A DNA stretch of 32,406 nt. It comes from a virus. Each line of letters opens with the position of its first letter. The first letter of the stretch is position 1. Positions 5,821 to 12,741 of the stretch are shown here, one piece after another. The position numbers and the translations under genes are program-made. Location of the stretch: positions 1-32,406 of IMG/VR virus record IMGVR_UViG_3300036766_000341; one strand, written 5' to 3'. The notes under the pieces were generated by a model. It worked only from the letters and a program-made list of their open reading frames with translations. It was not told the DNA's origin and made no database searches.

Positions 5821-6251
5821 GCGACCGCGGCATCCACGGCGTCCGGCCGCCGCTCGTGCACTGGACCGACGTCGATGACGCCATGCTGCGCGATGCGTGG
5901 CGGGCGAACACGGCCGTCCCGGCGATCGCGCTTCGGCTTGGCCGCTCCGAAGGCAGCGTCTACATGCACGCGAGGGCGATCGGGCTGCCACAACGCGGGT
6001 TGCAACACCGCAGCCGCGCGCACAAGCCGACGATCGGCCAGCTTCAGGCCAAGGCGCTCACCGTCCGCATGGGCGGCACCATGCAGGCGGTGCGGCGGAT
6101 GGAGGGGATGAGCTTTCGCGCCTGCCAGTGGATCGAGGGCGAGGCGCACCCGGACGGGCACTGCGGGGCAAGGGTTGTGGCGGGCGGACCGTACTGCGGG
6201 GCGCATCGGGCGCGGGCCTACAAGGTGCGCGAGACGGGAGACGCCGGATGA
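5817..6251 (+). CDS. GcrA-like cell-cycle regulator
   Basis: A 144-residue protein. Residues 16-58 (HWTDVDDAMLRDAWRAN then IALRLGRSEGSVYMHARAIG) match the N-terminal DNA-binding helix-turn-helix of GcrA, including the opening W-T and the closing GLP. The C-terminal part (103-135) has the GcrA pattern C-x-W ... C-G ... P-Y-C-x-x-H-x-x-x-A-Y, the sigma-70-binding end of the protein. In Caulobacter GcrA is a sigma-70 cofactor that reads GANTC sites methylated by CcrM and controls S-phase genes. A phage copy could redirect host RNA polymerase to phage promoters or shift the host cell cycle. The central region is longer and more divergent than in host GcrA. GTG start in a GTGA overlap. Confidence 0.75.
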   Translation: MSDRGIHGVRPPLVHWTDVDDAMLRDAWRANTAVPAIALRLGRSEGSVYMHARAIGLPQRGLQHRSRAHKPTIGQLQAKALTVRMGGTMQAVRRMEGMSFRACQWIEGEAHPDGHCGARVVAGGPYCGAHRARAYKVRETGDAG

Positions 6252-6358
6252 CCGCCGCCCTGCTCCTGGCCCTCCTCTGGTACGTCGCCGTCGAGACCGC
6301 CGTATCGCGCGGGCCGGCGCGGCTGCGGTATCCGCCATGCGTGGGGGCGGGGCGATGA
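6248..6358 (+). CDS. small membrane protein (36 aa)
   Basis: ATG at 6248 overlaps the GcrA-like gene's stop, and the TGA overlaps the next ATG. The peptide begins MTAALLLALLWYVAVETAV, one short hydrophobic helix, followed by a basic tail with RGPARLRYP. The coupled junctions on both sides favour a real gene. Function unknown. Confidence 0.5.
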   Translation: MTAALLLALLWYVAVETAVSRGPARLRYPPCVGAGR

Positions 6359-6651
6359 AGGCAACGGTGCGTAAGCGCAACGTGCGTCGTCGCCTGGTCA
6401 AGCGACAAGGCGGTCGTTGTCATTATTGCGGCGTGGCGTTCACGCGGGACGGACCCCGACAGGCCACGATCGATCATGTATGGGCGCGGTATCAACACGA
6501 GCGTCTACACGCATCCGCCTTGAGCATGGAGATACCGAAGGTCGCGGCCTGCATGAGGTGCAATTCGCGGCGAGGCAGCAAGACGGAGACGGCCGAAGAG
6601 TTTGCCAGCCGATTCGCCTCTCGCCGCCCCGAGTTGGCGGCAACGCCATGA
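6355..6651 (+). CDS. HNH endonuclease-like protein (98 aa)
   Basis: A small basic protein with two zinc knuckle half-sites, C22-H-Y-C25 and C66-M-R-C69, around the catalytic-type ID-H41 in ATIDHVWARY, and Asn70 directly after the second pair (CNSRRGSK). This is the compact HNH core: the first Cys pair, the histidine strand, then Cys pair plus Asn on the helix. HNH proteins nick or cut DNA; in phages near early genes they may act in replication, recombination or as selfish nucleases. The usual packaging HNH lies beside the terminase, which is not the case here. The start at 6355 is fixed by the ATGA overlap. Confidence 0.8.
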   Translation: MKATVRKRNVRRRLVKRQGGRCHYCGVAFTRDGPRQATIDHVWARYQHERLHASALSMEIPKVAACMRCNSRRGSKTETAEEFASRFASRRPELAATP

Positions 6652-6818
6652 CCATCCGCTCCCATCTCGCGAACATCGGCACCAGTTTCGTCACGGTCCT
6701 ACGGATCGTCGGCTGGATCATGATCGCCGTGGCGTTGGGCGCCTTCGCGGTTCTGCGGACGCCGCACGGCGCCATCGGCACGGCCATCGTGGCGGCGGCT
6801 TGGATGCTGGCGAGATGA
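6648..6818 (+). CDS. small two-span membrane protein (56 aa)
   Basis: ATG at 6648 overlaps the HNH gene's TGA. The first 16 residues are soluble (MTIRSHLANIG). Residues about 17-36 (VLRIVGWIMIAVALGAFAVL) and 41-54 are hydrophobic, joined by RTPHG. It could be an inner-membrane hairpin protein. It has no holin-like partners and lies among early genes, so a lysis role is not supported. Function unknown. Confidence 0.6.
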   Translation: MTIRSHLANIGTSFVTVLRIVGWIMIAVALGAFAVLRTPHGAIGTAIVAAAWMLAR

Positions 6819-7000
6819 CCCGAACTTCAGAGTTGCGTGCGGCGCCCTGGGGCATCCACACGGCGCCCCACCCCCAGGATCACGGCCTACGGGAAGCGGA
6901 ACCCGAACATGGCGCCGGCTGGCCCGCCTGTCGGCCCGCACGCATACCGATCGCTGCAATAGGAGAAAGCCGTGAGCATAATCGACCAGGCGAAGCGTGA
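6815..7000 (+). CDS. doubtful small ORF (61 aa)
   Basis: ATG at 6815 overlaps the upstream TGA as in true genes of this operon. The product (starts MTRTSELRAAPWGIHTAP) is rich in Pro, His and Arg, without recognisable structure, and it overlaps the next gene by 29 bp. Kept because the coupling fits and there is otherwise a 150-nt gap, but composition argues against a folded protein. Confidence 0.3.
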   Translation: MTRTSELRAAPWGIHTAPHPQDHGLREAEPEHGAGWPACRPARIPIAAIGESREHNRPGEA

Positions 7001-7352
7001 ACTGAAGCTCATCAACTTCGGTGATGGCGACAGCGCTGTGATGATTGATATCCTGGACCGATTTTTCGATCAATGGGACAGCGGCGGCGCTGTATCGGTA
7101 GTTGCGTCGATCCTGCAACGACTCATTGCTGGGAAATGTCTTTCCCCATTGACTGGTGCCGATGATGAATGGAACGAGGTTGGCGAAGGTGTTTTCCAGA
7201 ACAACCGGGTTTCCACGGTATTCAAGGACCTACGCTACCATGACGGAAAACTTGCCTACGATCTAGACAATCCGGCGGGCTCTCGCGTCGCGATCGAGTT
7301 TCCATACTGGCCAGAGCGGGCGGATGTTCGATCACCCGTTATCGAGGTCTAG
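6972..7352 (+). CDS. conserved phage protein of unknown function (126 aa)
   Basis: GTG start at 6972 with a good AGGAGAAAG ribosome-binding site. The sequence SIIDQAKRELKLINFGDGDS at the start, then SPLTGADDEWNEV and GVFQNNRVSTVFKD in the middle and AYDLDNP near the end, are features I recognise from a widespread phage early-gene family with no assigned function. The fold is probably alpha plus beta with conserved acidic and aromatic residues. It is less GC-rich than its neighbours. It precedes a VRR-NUC gene, consistent with an early metabolic role. Confidence 0.7.
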   Translation: MSIIDQAKRELKLINFGDGDSAVMIDILDRFFDQWDSGGAVSVVASILQRLIAGKCLSPLTGADDEWNEVGEGVFQNNRVSTVFKDLRYHDGKLAYDLDNPAGSRVAIEFPYWPERADVRSPVIEV

Positions 7353-7544
7353 ATGTTTCTCGCTGCTCCCGCCGGTGGCGAAACGCGCCACGCCGTACCT
7401 CCCTACGGCAACCCCAAGCGCGACAATCAGGCGAGGTCGGCCGCACGGTCAAGCGGCAGGTTCTCCCCCAACTACCCGCCGCAAAAACGCTTGGGTTCGC
7501 CCGGGGCGGCGGAGCTTTTCTCGGGGGTGACGCATGAGGCGTAG
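7353..7544 (+). CDS. small ORF (63 aa), uncertain
   Basis: ATG at 7353 follows the upstream TAG directly and has GAGGT seven nt upstream. It ends inside the next gene (11-bp overlap). The product is basic and low in hydrophobics (contains NPKRDNQARSAARSS and NYPPQKRLG). It fills a gap of 181 bp. The Pro/Gly/Arg-rich composition is compatible with a short disordered protein or with a chance frame. Confidence 0.35.
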   Translation: MFLAAPAGGETRHAVPPYGNPKRDNQARSAARSSGRFSPNYPPQKRLGSPGAAELFSGVTHEA

Positions 7545-7905
7545 GCATCCAGAGGCCGATCTTCAGCGTGCCGTCGTGGCGTGGCTGATGCTGAACTTCC
7601 CGCCGGGGGGCGAGGTGTGGTGGACGGCGATCAACCCCAACCCGCCGAAGGGGCGACTACACGGGGCCATAGCCAAATCCTTGGGCGCCCGTGCCGGCTG
7701 CCCCGATCTCATGCTGGTTCATCGCGGCTGGGCGACCTTCATCGAGCTCAAGGCGGCTCGCGGCGGCGTCAGCAACGTCCAGGCGCTATGCCATCTCGAC
7801 ATCGAGAAGGCCGGCGGCCTGCGGGCGGTATGCCGCTCGGTGGAAGCCGTCGAGGAGTTCCTGGTGCTGCATGGTTTCCCCGTCCGTGCACGGGTGGCGG
7901 CATGA
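7534..7905 (+). CDS. VRR-NUC domain nuclease
   Basis: A 123-residue single-domain protein. Glu7 in HPEADLQRAV, Asp58 in GCPDLMLV, Glu71-x-Lys73 in FIELKA and Gln83 after GGVS give the full VRR-NUC (PD-(D/E)XK) active site in order. Related domains cut branched DNA such as Holliday junctions or flaps. Phage stand-alone copies are common beside replication genes, as here, and probably process replication or recombination intermediates. Length is normal for the stand-alone family. The next gene starts within its stop (ATGA at 7902-7905). Confidence 0.85.
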   Translation: MRRRHPEADLQRAVVAWLMLNFPPGGEVWWTAINPNPPKGRLHGAIAKSLGARAGCPDLMLVHRGWATFIELKAARGGVSNVQALCHLDIEKAGGLRAVCRSVEAVEEFLVLHGFPVRARVAA

Positions 7906-8099
7906 ACCCCGACCCCGGTCAGACCATCGCCGCCCAATACATCGCATGGCGGCGACGGCTCGGCTGGACGCCGGCGGAGATCATCGAGTCCGTCGAACAG
8001 CCCGACGTGGCGGACCCGACGTGGGATGACGCGCACATGGCGGTGTACCGCGCCTGGTGCGGGTTGGTGCGGCCGGTGGAGTTGAGGGAGGCGGCATGA
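7902..8099 (+). CDS. small hypothetical protein (65 aa)
   Basis: Starts MNPDPGQTIAAQYIAWRRRL and contains LGWTPAEIIESVEQPDV and a helical C-terminus. The pattern of helices (IAAQYIAWRRRLGWTPAEI) recalls a short helix-turn-helix, but the match is weak. ATGA coupling to the nuclease gene supports it being real. An ATG inside its stop at 8096 opens only four codons, and the next real start is seven bases later at 8103. Confidence 0.55.
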   Translation: MNPDPGQTIAAQYIAWRRRLGWTPAEIIESVEQPDVADPTWDDAHMAVYRAWCGLVRPVELREAA

Positions 8100-8102
8100 G
8101 CG

Positions 8103-8882
8103 ATGGCTAGGATCAGGAGCATCAAGCCCGAGATCACACAGTCTGAAAGTCTCGGGCGCGTGTCGCGGGACGCACGGCTGACATTCATCCTCCTCTGGAC
8201 CCAAGCGGATGATTCCGGAAAACTTCGGGGGTCCTCACGAATGCTCGCGAGCCTGCTCTATCCCTACGACGACGATGCGCGAGGGCTCACCGAGGTGTGG
8301 CTCAAGGAATTGGAGCGGGAAGGGTGCATCCGCCGATACCAGATCGGCGACGATCACTACATCGACATACCTAAGTGGTTGGATCATCAGAAGATTGCCC
8401 ACCCAACACCATCAAGATTACCGGAATTCGTGAAGCCTCACGAAATTATCGTGAAAACTACGGAAACCCTCGCCCCTGATCTGGACCTTAACCTTGATCT
8501 TGATCAGGAGGGGAGGGGAGATGATCTGTCGTCGCGCGAACGCGCTCCGACCCCACCCACGGCCCACGGCACTCGCTTGCCTGATGATTGGAGACCCAAT
8601 GGACTCGATGAAGACTTCGCTCGAACCCTCGACCTCGATCCCATCGTCGTCGCCGATCGATTTCGAGACTACTGGCACGGCGTACCGGGTCAACGCGGTC
8701 GAAAGGCCGATTGGCCGGGCACGTGGCGAAACTGGTGTCGCACGACTGCCGAGGATCAAGGCCGCGCTGTCAACGGTCATGGAAAAGGGGGAACCCAGCA
8801 TCGTGGATCAGGCCCTGGAAGCATCATGGAGGCAGCTGCTCGGGTCATCGCCCGTCGTCGAGCACAAGGACCTGTTCAGTGA
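8103..8882 (+). CDS. phage replication initiation protein (winged-helix plus DnaT-like C-terminus)
   Basis: A 259-residue protein. The N-terminal block (ARIRSIKPEITQSESLG, then ARLTFILLWTQADDSGKLRG, VWLKELEREGCIRRYQI, YIDIPKWLDHQKI) is the winged-helix start typical of phage replisome organisers and lambda O-like proteins. After a linker with an acidic LDLNLDLDQ run and Pro/Thr stretch, residues about 160-215 (LPDDWRPNG ... DRFRDYWHG ... DWPGTWRNWCR) form the DnaT-like or DnaD-like tail used to bind single-stranded DNA or helicase. The likely role is origin binding and helicase loading. The linker probably contains the phage origin, as in lambda O, but no clear iterons are visible. Confidence 0.8.
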   Translation: MARIRSIKPEITQSESLGRVSRDARLTFILLWTQADDSGKLRGSSRMLASLLYPYDDDARGLTEVWLKELEREGCIRRYQIGDDHYIDIPKWLDHQKIAHPTPSRLPEFVKPHEIIVKTTETLAPDLDLNLDLDQEGRGDDLSSRERAPTPPTAHGTRLPDDWRPNGLDEDFARTLDLDPIVVADRFRDYWHGVPGQRGRKADWPGTWRNWCRTTAEDQGRAVNGHGKGGTQHRGSGPGSIMEAAARVIARRRAQGPVQ

Positions 8883-9336
8883 TCAGTACGGTTGGGATCA
8901 GCGGGTCATAGGCATCCAGGCGCCGACGACCGACGATCAGGATGCACGCGATGCCATGATCGATCTTCTCGACATCGCCCTGGCCCCAACGCGAGCCGAT
9001 GCCGTGACCATCGAGTTGGCTAGGCTCAAGGCATCGACAGTGGGCCGAGCGGCAACGGACGTCGATCTCGATGCGTGGCTCGTCGCTATCGGCGATGCCA
9101 TCGAGGCCTATCCGATCGACATCGTGCGGGCTGCTTGTCGGCATCTCGCGATCGCCCAGAAATGGACCCCAGCCCTTGCCGAGATCGTGGCCAAATGCGA
9201 GGCGCTCGCTGTCTACCGCCGGCACATGCGGCGAACCCTCTCTCCCAAGCCCGCACCGCGAGGGAACGGACCTCGACTGCTGGGTGATTTCACCCGCGCT
9301 CTGATGGCGGAGTACCCGCATACCAAGGCGGTTTGA
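8779..9336 (+). CDS. putative replication accessory protein / helicase-loader-like
   Basis: The reading frame overlaps the end of the replication gene by about 100 bp. The start is uncertain: ATG at 8779 (185 aa) and GTG at 8803 (178 aa) are both possible, neither with a strong ribosome-binding site. The C-terminal half has alternating helices with YPIDIVRAACRHLAIAQKWT and PALAEIVAKCEAL. This YP.D.V..A.RH .. KW.P.LAEI pattern is familiar from phage genes following an O-like initiator, in the lambda P position. That position supports a helper role in helicase loading. No Walker motif is visible, so it is not a DnaC-type ATPase. Confidence 0.6.
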   Translation: MEKGEPSIVDQALEASWRQLLGSSPVVEHKDLFSDQYGWDQRVIGIQAPTTDDQDARDAMIDLLDIALAPTRADAVTIELARLKASTVGRAATDVDLDAWLVAIGDAIEAYPIDIVRAACRHLAIAQKWTPALAEIVAKCEALAVYRRHMRRTLSPKPAPRGNGPRLLGDFTRALMAEYPHTKAV

Positions 9337-9440
9337 TGCAACTCGCGACGCGCATCGAGGGACACGGCTTGGCGAAACGGGCGGCATTGGAACGGGCCAG
9401 GAATGTAACTAGCGTCCGCCCGATTCCCTCGCTACGCTAG
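9336..9440 (+). CDS. micro-ORF of 34 codons
   Basis: The ATG overlaps the previous stop by one base (TGATG). The peptide MQLATRIEGHGLAKRAAL... is basic and helical. Its end lies in an inverted repeat (CTAGCG at 9409-9414, CGCTAG at 9435-9440). The coupling is the only support. Confidence 0.35.
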   Translation: MQLATRIEGHGLAKRAALERARNVTSVRPIPSLR

Positions 9441-9444
9441 GCAA

Positions 9445-10737
9445 ATGCCGAAGGTAAATACCCAGGACGCAAAGAAAACCGCCATGCAAGTGGAAAGCTG
9501 GCCCATCGCTCGCGTGCGACCCTACGCCAAGAACGCCCGGCAAATCCCGCCAGATGCCGTCGCCAAGGTCGCGCGATCGATCGCGGAATACAGCTTCCGG
9601 CAGCCGATCGTGGTTGACGAACATGGCGTGATCCTGGCCGGACATACGCGCCTCATGGCGGCGGAGAAGCTGGGGCTGACGGAGGTTCCGGTTCACGTCG
9701 CGGCGGGCCTCACGGCTACGCAGGCGCGGGCCTACCGCCTCATGGACAATCGCTCGCACCAGGAATCCCGGTGGGACTTCGACCTGCTGGCGGTCGAACT
9801 TGGCGAACTCAGGGAACTGGACTTCGACCTGACGCTGACGGGCTTCGACCCGTCCGAACTGGAACGCCACCTGGGCCACGGCGACGGCCTGACGGACGAG
9901 GACGCGGCGCCAGGGCTGCCGAAGCACCCGATCACGCGGCCGGGCGACCTGTGGGCCTGTGGCGCCCATCGGCTGCTGTGCGGCGACGCGACGGTGGCGA
10001 CGGATGTTGAACGGCTGCTCGGCGGGGTGAAGCCGCACCTGATGGTGACGGACCCGCCGTATGGGGTGGAGTATGACCCGGGCTGGCGGGTGCGAGCAGA
10101 ACGAGCCTCCGGGAAAGCACCCACGGCTCACGCCGTAGGTCAGGTCCAGAACGACGACCGCGCCGACTGGCGCGAGGCCTGGGCGCTGTTCCCCGGCGAC
10201 GTGGCGTATGTGTGGCATGCCGGTTCGCATGCCAGCACGGTCCAGGAGTCGCTTGAGGCCGTTGATCTAGAGATTCGTTCTCAGATCGTATGGGCCAAGC
10301 CGCGCGCTCCGATCAGCCGAGGCCACTACCACTGGCAGCACGAGCCCTGCTGGTACGCCGTCCGCAAGGGCGCGACCGGTCACTGGTCGGGAGACCGCAC
10401 GCAGACGACGCTGTGGACGATCGAGCACCGCAAGTCCGATACCGGCCACGGCACCCAGAAGCCCGTCGAGTGCATGCGGCGCCCGATCGTCAACAACAGC
10501 CGCGAGGGCGATGCTGTCTACGACCCGTTCCTCGGGTCCGGGACGACAATGATCGCGGCCGAGACGACCGGCCGGGCCTGCTACGGGATCGAGATCGACC
10601 CGGCCTACGTGGACGTTGCGATCCTCAGATGGATGGACTTCACCGGCAAGGTCGCCACGCTGGACGGGGATGGAAGGACGTTTGCCGATGACCGAAGAAC
10701 TACAACCGAAAAACCGATCGCGGAACCAGTCGGCTAA
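9445..10737 (+). CDS. ParB-domain fused DNA methyltransferase (N6-adenine or N4-cytosine)
   Basis: A 430-residue two-domain protein. Residues 15-110 form a ParB/Srx-type domain (WPIARVRPYAKNARQ, then RQPIVVDEHGVILAGHTRLMAAEKLG with the GHT-R motif). Residues 165-400 form a beta-class methyltransferase: DPPY at 203-206 is catalytic and binds the target base, FLGSGTT at 362-368 binds SAM, and GTQKPVE precedes it. This fusion is common in phages and in integrated elements; the ParB-like domain is thought to aid DNA recognition and is not a partition protein. The product would methylate phage or host DNA. It sits just upstream of the terminases. Its tail runs into the small terminase gene (50-bp overlap). 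Confidence 0.92.
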   Translation: MPKVNTQDAKKTAMQVESWPIARVRPYAKNARQIPPDAVAKVARSIAEYSFRQPIVVDEHGVILAGHTRLMAAEKLGLTEVPVHVAAGLTATQARAYRLMDNRSHQESRWDFDLLAVELGELRELDFDLTLTGFDPSELERHLGHGDGLTDEDAAPGLPKHPITRPGDLWACGAHRLLCGDATVATDVERLLGGVKPHLMVTDPPYGVEYDPGWRVRAERASGKAPTAHAVGQVQNDDRADWREAWALFPGDVAYVWHAGSHASTVQESLEAVDLEIRSQIVWAKPRAPISRGHYHWQHEPCWYAVRKGATGHWSGDRTQTTLWTIEHRKSDTGHGTQKPVECMRRPIVNNSREGDAVYDPFLGSGTTMIAAETTGRACYGIEIDPAYVDVAILRWMDFTGKVATLDGDGRTFADDRRTTTEKPIAEPVG

Positions 10738-11110
10738 CAAGGGCGGGCGGCCTCCGAAGGATCCCAACTTGGCCGAACTGGAAAAGCTGGCCGCGATGGG
10801 CTGCACGCAGGAAGAGGCCGCCGCGTGGTTCGGGATGGCGCACCGGACGCTCAAGCTGAAGCTGGCGCAGGAAATCTACCGTGAGGCGTGGGAGAACGGG
10901 CAGGGTAGGGGTCGGGTGAGCCTGCGACGGGCGCAGTACCAGGCGGCCATGAAGGGCGATCGGACCATGCTGGTGTGGCTGGGTAAGACCCTATTGGGAC
11001 AGACGGAGAAGTCGATCCTCCAGGTCGAGGAGTTGCCGGTGCGGCTCGCCCTGACGGGCCAGATCGCGTCCATGTTCGAGACGCTCATGAAGGCTGCCAA
11101 GAGTGCCTAG
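10688..11110 (+). CDS. terminase small subunit-like protein
   Basis: A 140-residue protein from the ATG at 10688. It begins with a basic low-complexity stretch ending GGRPPKDPN, followed by a helix-turn-helix (LEKLAAMGCTQEEAAAWFGM, then AHRTLKLKL) and the block GRGRVSLRRAQYQAAMKGDR and MLVWLGKTLLGQTEK. These last blocks are typical of one family of phage small terminases, which recognise packaging sites and dock the large subunit. It overlaps the large-subunit gene by 8 bp, the classical order. Confidence 0.8.
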   Translation: MTEELQPKNRSRNQSANKGGRPPKDPNLAELEKLAAMGCTQEEAAAWFGMAHRTLKLKLAQEIYREAWENGQGRGRVSLRRAQYQAAMKGDRTMLVWLGKTLLGQTEKSILQVEELPVRLALTGQIASMFETLMKAAKSA

Positions 11111-12440
11111 CGCCGCCGCCATTCAAGTCGATGATGTGCTGGCCGGTCTCTCCGGCCTCGACCTCGCCGTCCTATCGGCCCGGATGCAATGGCTGGAAAA
11201 AGCGCGTCTTAAGCAACTCACGCCCGATGGCGATTGGTACACTTGGCTGATCCTGACAGGACGCGGCTGGGGCAAGACGGAGGTGGGTGCGAACTGGACG
11301 TGGTGGAATGCCTGGATGCACCCGAACTCCCGCTGGGCCGTTGTGGCTGCCACGAGCGATGATCTGCGGAAGACATGCTTCGAGGGCGAGACCGGTCTGA
11401 TAGCCGTAACGCCCAAGGAAATCATCGGCGACTACAATCGCCAGTTCCACGAGATCGCGCTCAAGAACGGCTCGCTCATCCAGTCCTACGCCGACACCGA
11501 GCCGAACCGCCTACGGGGACCACAACACCACGGCGCATGGGGCGACGAGACAGCAGCGTGGCTCAACATGGAGGACACGCTCGCTAACCTCCGGCTGGGG
11601 CTGCGGCTGGGAGACAAACCCCAGATGGTCATGACGACGACGCCGAAGCCGAGCAAGACGCTACGAGCGCTTGCTGTTCGCGACAGCACGATCGTTACGA
11701 CGGGGCCAACCGACGAGAACCTGGAGAACCTGCCTGACGAATTTCGTCGTGAGTTATATGACATCTACGAGGGCACGCGGCTCGGCCGGCAAGAACTGGG
11801 CGGCGAAATCCTCGACGACGCCGAGGGCGCGTTGTGGCGCCGCGACTGGCTGGATCGGGACCGCCGCAGGGTCGAGGACATGCCGGACCTCGGGGCGTTC
11901 GCCCAGATCGTCGTCGGTATCGATCCGGCCGCGACCTCGACGGAGAGTTCGGACGAGACCGGCATCATCGTATCGGCCGTCGATCATATCGGCCACGGCT
12001 GGGTGCTCGAAGACGTGTCCGGCCGCTACACGCCGGAGAAGTGGGCACGCGCCGCCATCGAGGCGTATCATCGGTGGAACGCGAACAAGGTGGTGGCGGA
12101 GAGCAACAACGGCGGTGACATGGTGAAGTCGGTCCTACGGGCCGTCGACGCGACCGTGCCGATCAAGCTGGTGACGGCCAGCCGGGGTAAGGCCGCGCGG
12201 GCCGAGCCGATCGCGGCATATTTCGAACAGGGTAGAGTGCATGTGGTTGGTACGTTCCGTGAGCTCGAAGACCAGCTTTGCACCTGGGAGCCGATGGGCA
12301 AGATGCGGTCGCCAGACAGGCTCGACGCGCTCGTGTGGGGGCTGTCGGAGATGATGGTGCGCCGTCGCTATGGTCAAGCCCAGCCAGGCGTGGCCGTGCT
12401 CGGCGGGATGGACCAGAGGGAGGAGCACTATGCCGCTTAG
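11103..12440 (+). CDS. terL: terminase large subunit
   Basis: A 445-residue packaging motor. Walker A is GRGWGKT at 53-59 and Walker B with catalytic Glu is GAWGDE at 144-149, followed by the coupling motif MVMTTTPKPS (175-184). The nuclease domain shows Asp274 in VGIDPAATS, Glu333 in VVAESNNGGD and Asp406/Asp408 in SPDRLDALVWG, the RNase-H-like metal ligands. The enzyme translocates DNA into the prohead and cuts it. The GTG start at 11103 lies inside the end of the small-subunit gene; no other start fits the length. All catalytic residues are present, so the protein is probably active. Confidence 0.95.
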   Translation: MPSAAAIQVDDVLAGLSGLDLAVLSARMQWLEKARLKQLTPDGDWYTWLILTGRGWGKTEVGANWTWWNAWMHPNSRWAVVAATSDDLRKTCFEGETGLIAVTPKEIIGDYNRQFHEIALKNGSLIQSYADTEPNRLRGPQHHGAWGDETAAWLNMEDTLANLRLGLRLGDKPQMVMTTTPKPSKTLRALAVRDSTIVTTGPTDENLENLPDEFRRELYDIYEGTRLGRQELGGEILDDAEGALWRRDWLDRDRRRVEDMPDLGAFAQIVVGIDPAATSTESSDETGIIVSAVDHIGHGWVLEDVSGRYTPEKWARAAIEAYHRWNANKVVAESNNGGDMVKSVLRAVDATVPIKLVTASRGKAARAEPIAAYFEQGRVHVVGTFRELEDQLCTWEPMGKMRSPDRLDALVWGLSEMMVRRRYGQAQPGVAVLGGMDQREEHYAA

Positions 12441-12741
12441 GCGCGTTATCTGGTGCGTCGCCGAGGTCAAATCTCGTTGCGGCGATCACGCTGTCTGGGA
12501 GTTCGGCGGGGTATTCTCAGCGCGGGAGGCGGCCGCCGCCGCGTGCCTGACGGAACGCCATTATTTCTGGCCGGGGTTTCTGGACGAAGCCGCTCCGAGC
12601 GAGACCGTCACGGAAGATCATCCCCTATTTCCGGGAGCGGCTTGGCCCAAACGGCATGGCGTGAATCGTCCGAACGATCCGCGCATGGTCGCCGCGTGGT
12701 GGGGGTGGGAAGGAATGGAGGGATCGGATCATGCCGCGTAA
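12430..12741 (+). CDS. hypothetical protein between terminase and portal (103 aa)
   Basis: ATG at 12430 has a strong GGGAGGAGC ribosome-binding site inside the terminase end. The protein is rich in Trp and aromatic residues (VIWCVAEVKS, HAVWEFGGVFS, RHYFWPGFLDE, VAAWWGWEGM). No family is recognised. It resembles small proteins often found at this site in Mu-type head operons. It ends within the first codons of the portal gene (11-bp overlap). Confidence 0.65.
   Translation: MPLRRVIWCVAEVKSRCGDHAVWEFGGVFSAREAAAAACLTERHYFWPGFLDEAAPSETVTEDHPLFPGAAWPKRHGVNRPNDPRMVAAWWGWEGMEGSDHAA

Noticed and set aside
6355-6651. HNH protein as packaging endonuclease
   Set aside because: It is about 4 kb from the terminase genes and in the early operon; packaging HNH genes normally lie beside the terminase.
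6648-6818. Two-span membrane protein as holin
   Set aside because: No endolysin or spanin nearby and it lies in the early region.
8720-8725. Second CACGTG core as another parS
   Set aside because: Flanks are GGG and GCG and do not match the parS arms; only the six central bases agree.
9445-10737. ParB-domain protein as the partition partner of the parS site
   Set aside because: It is the phage ParB-methyltransferase fusion type; no ParB helix-turn-helix DNA-binding domain or nearby ParA gene is visible, so host ParB is the better candidate.
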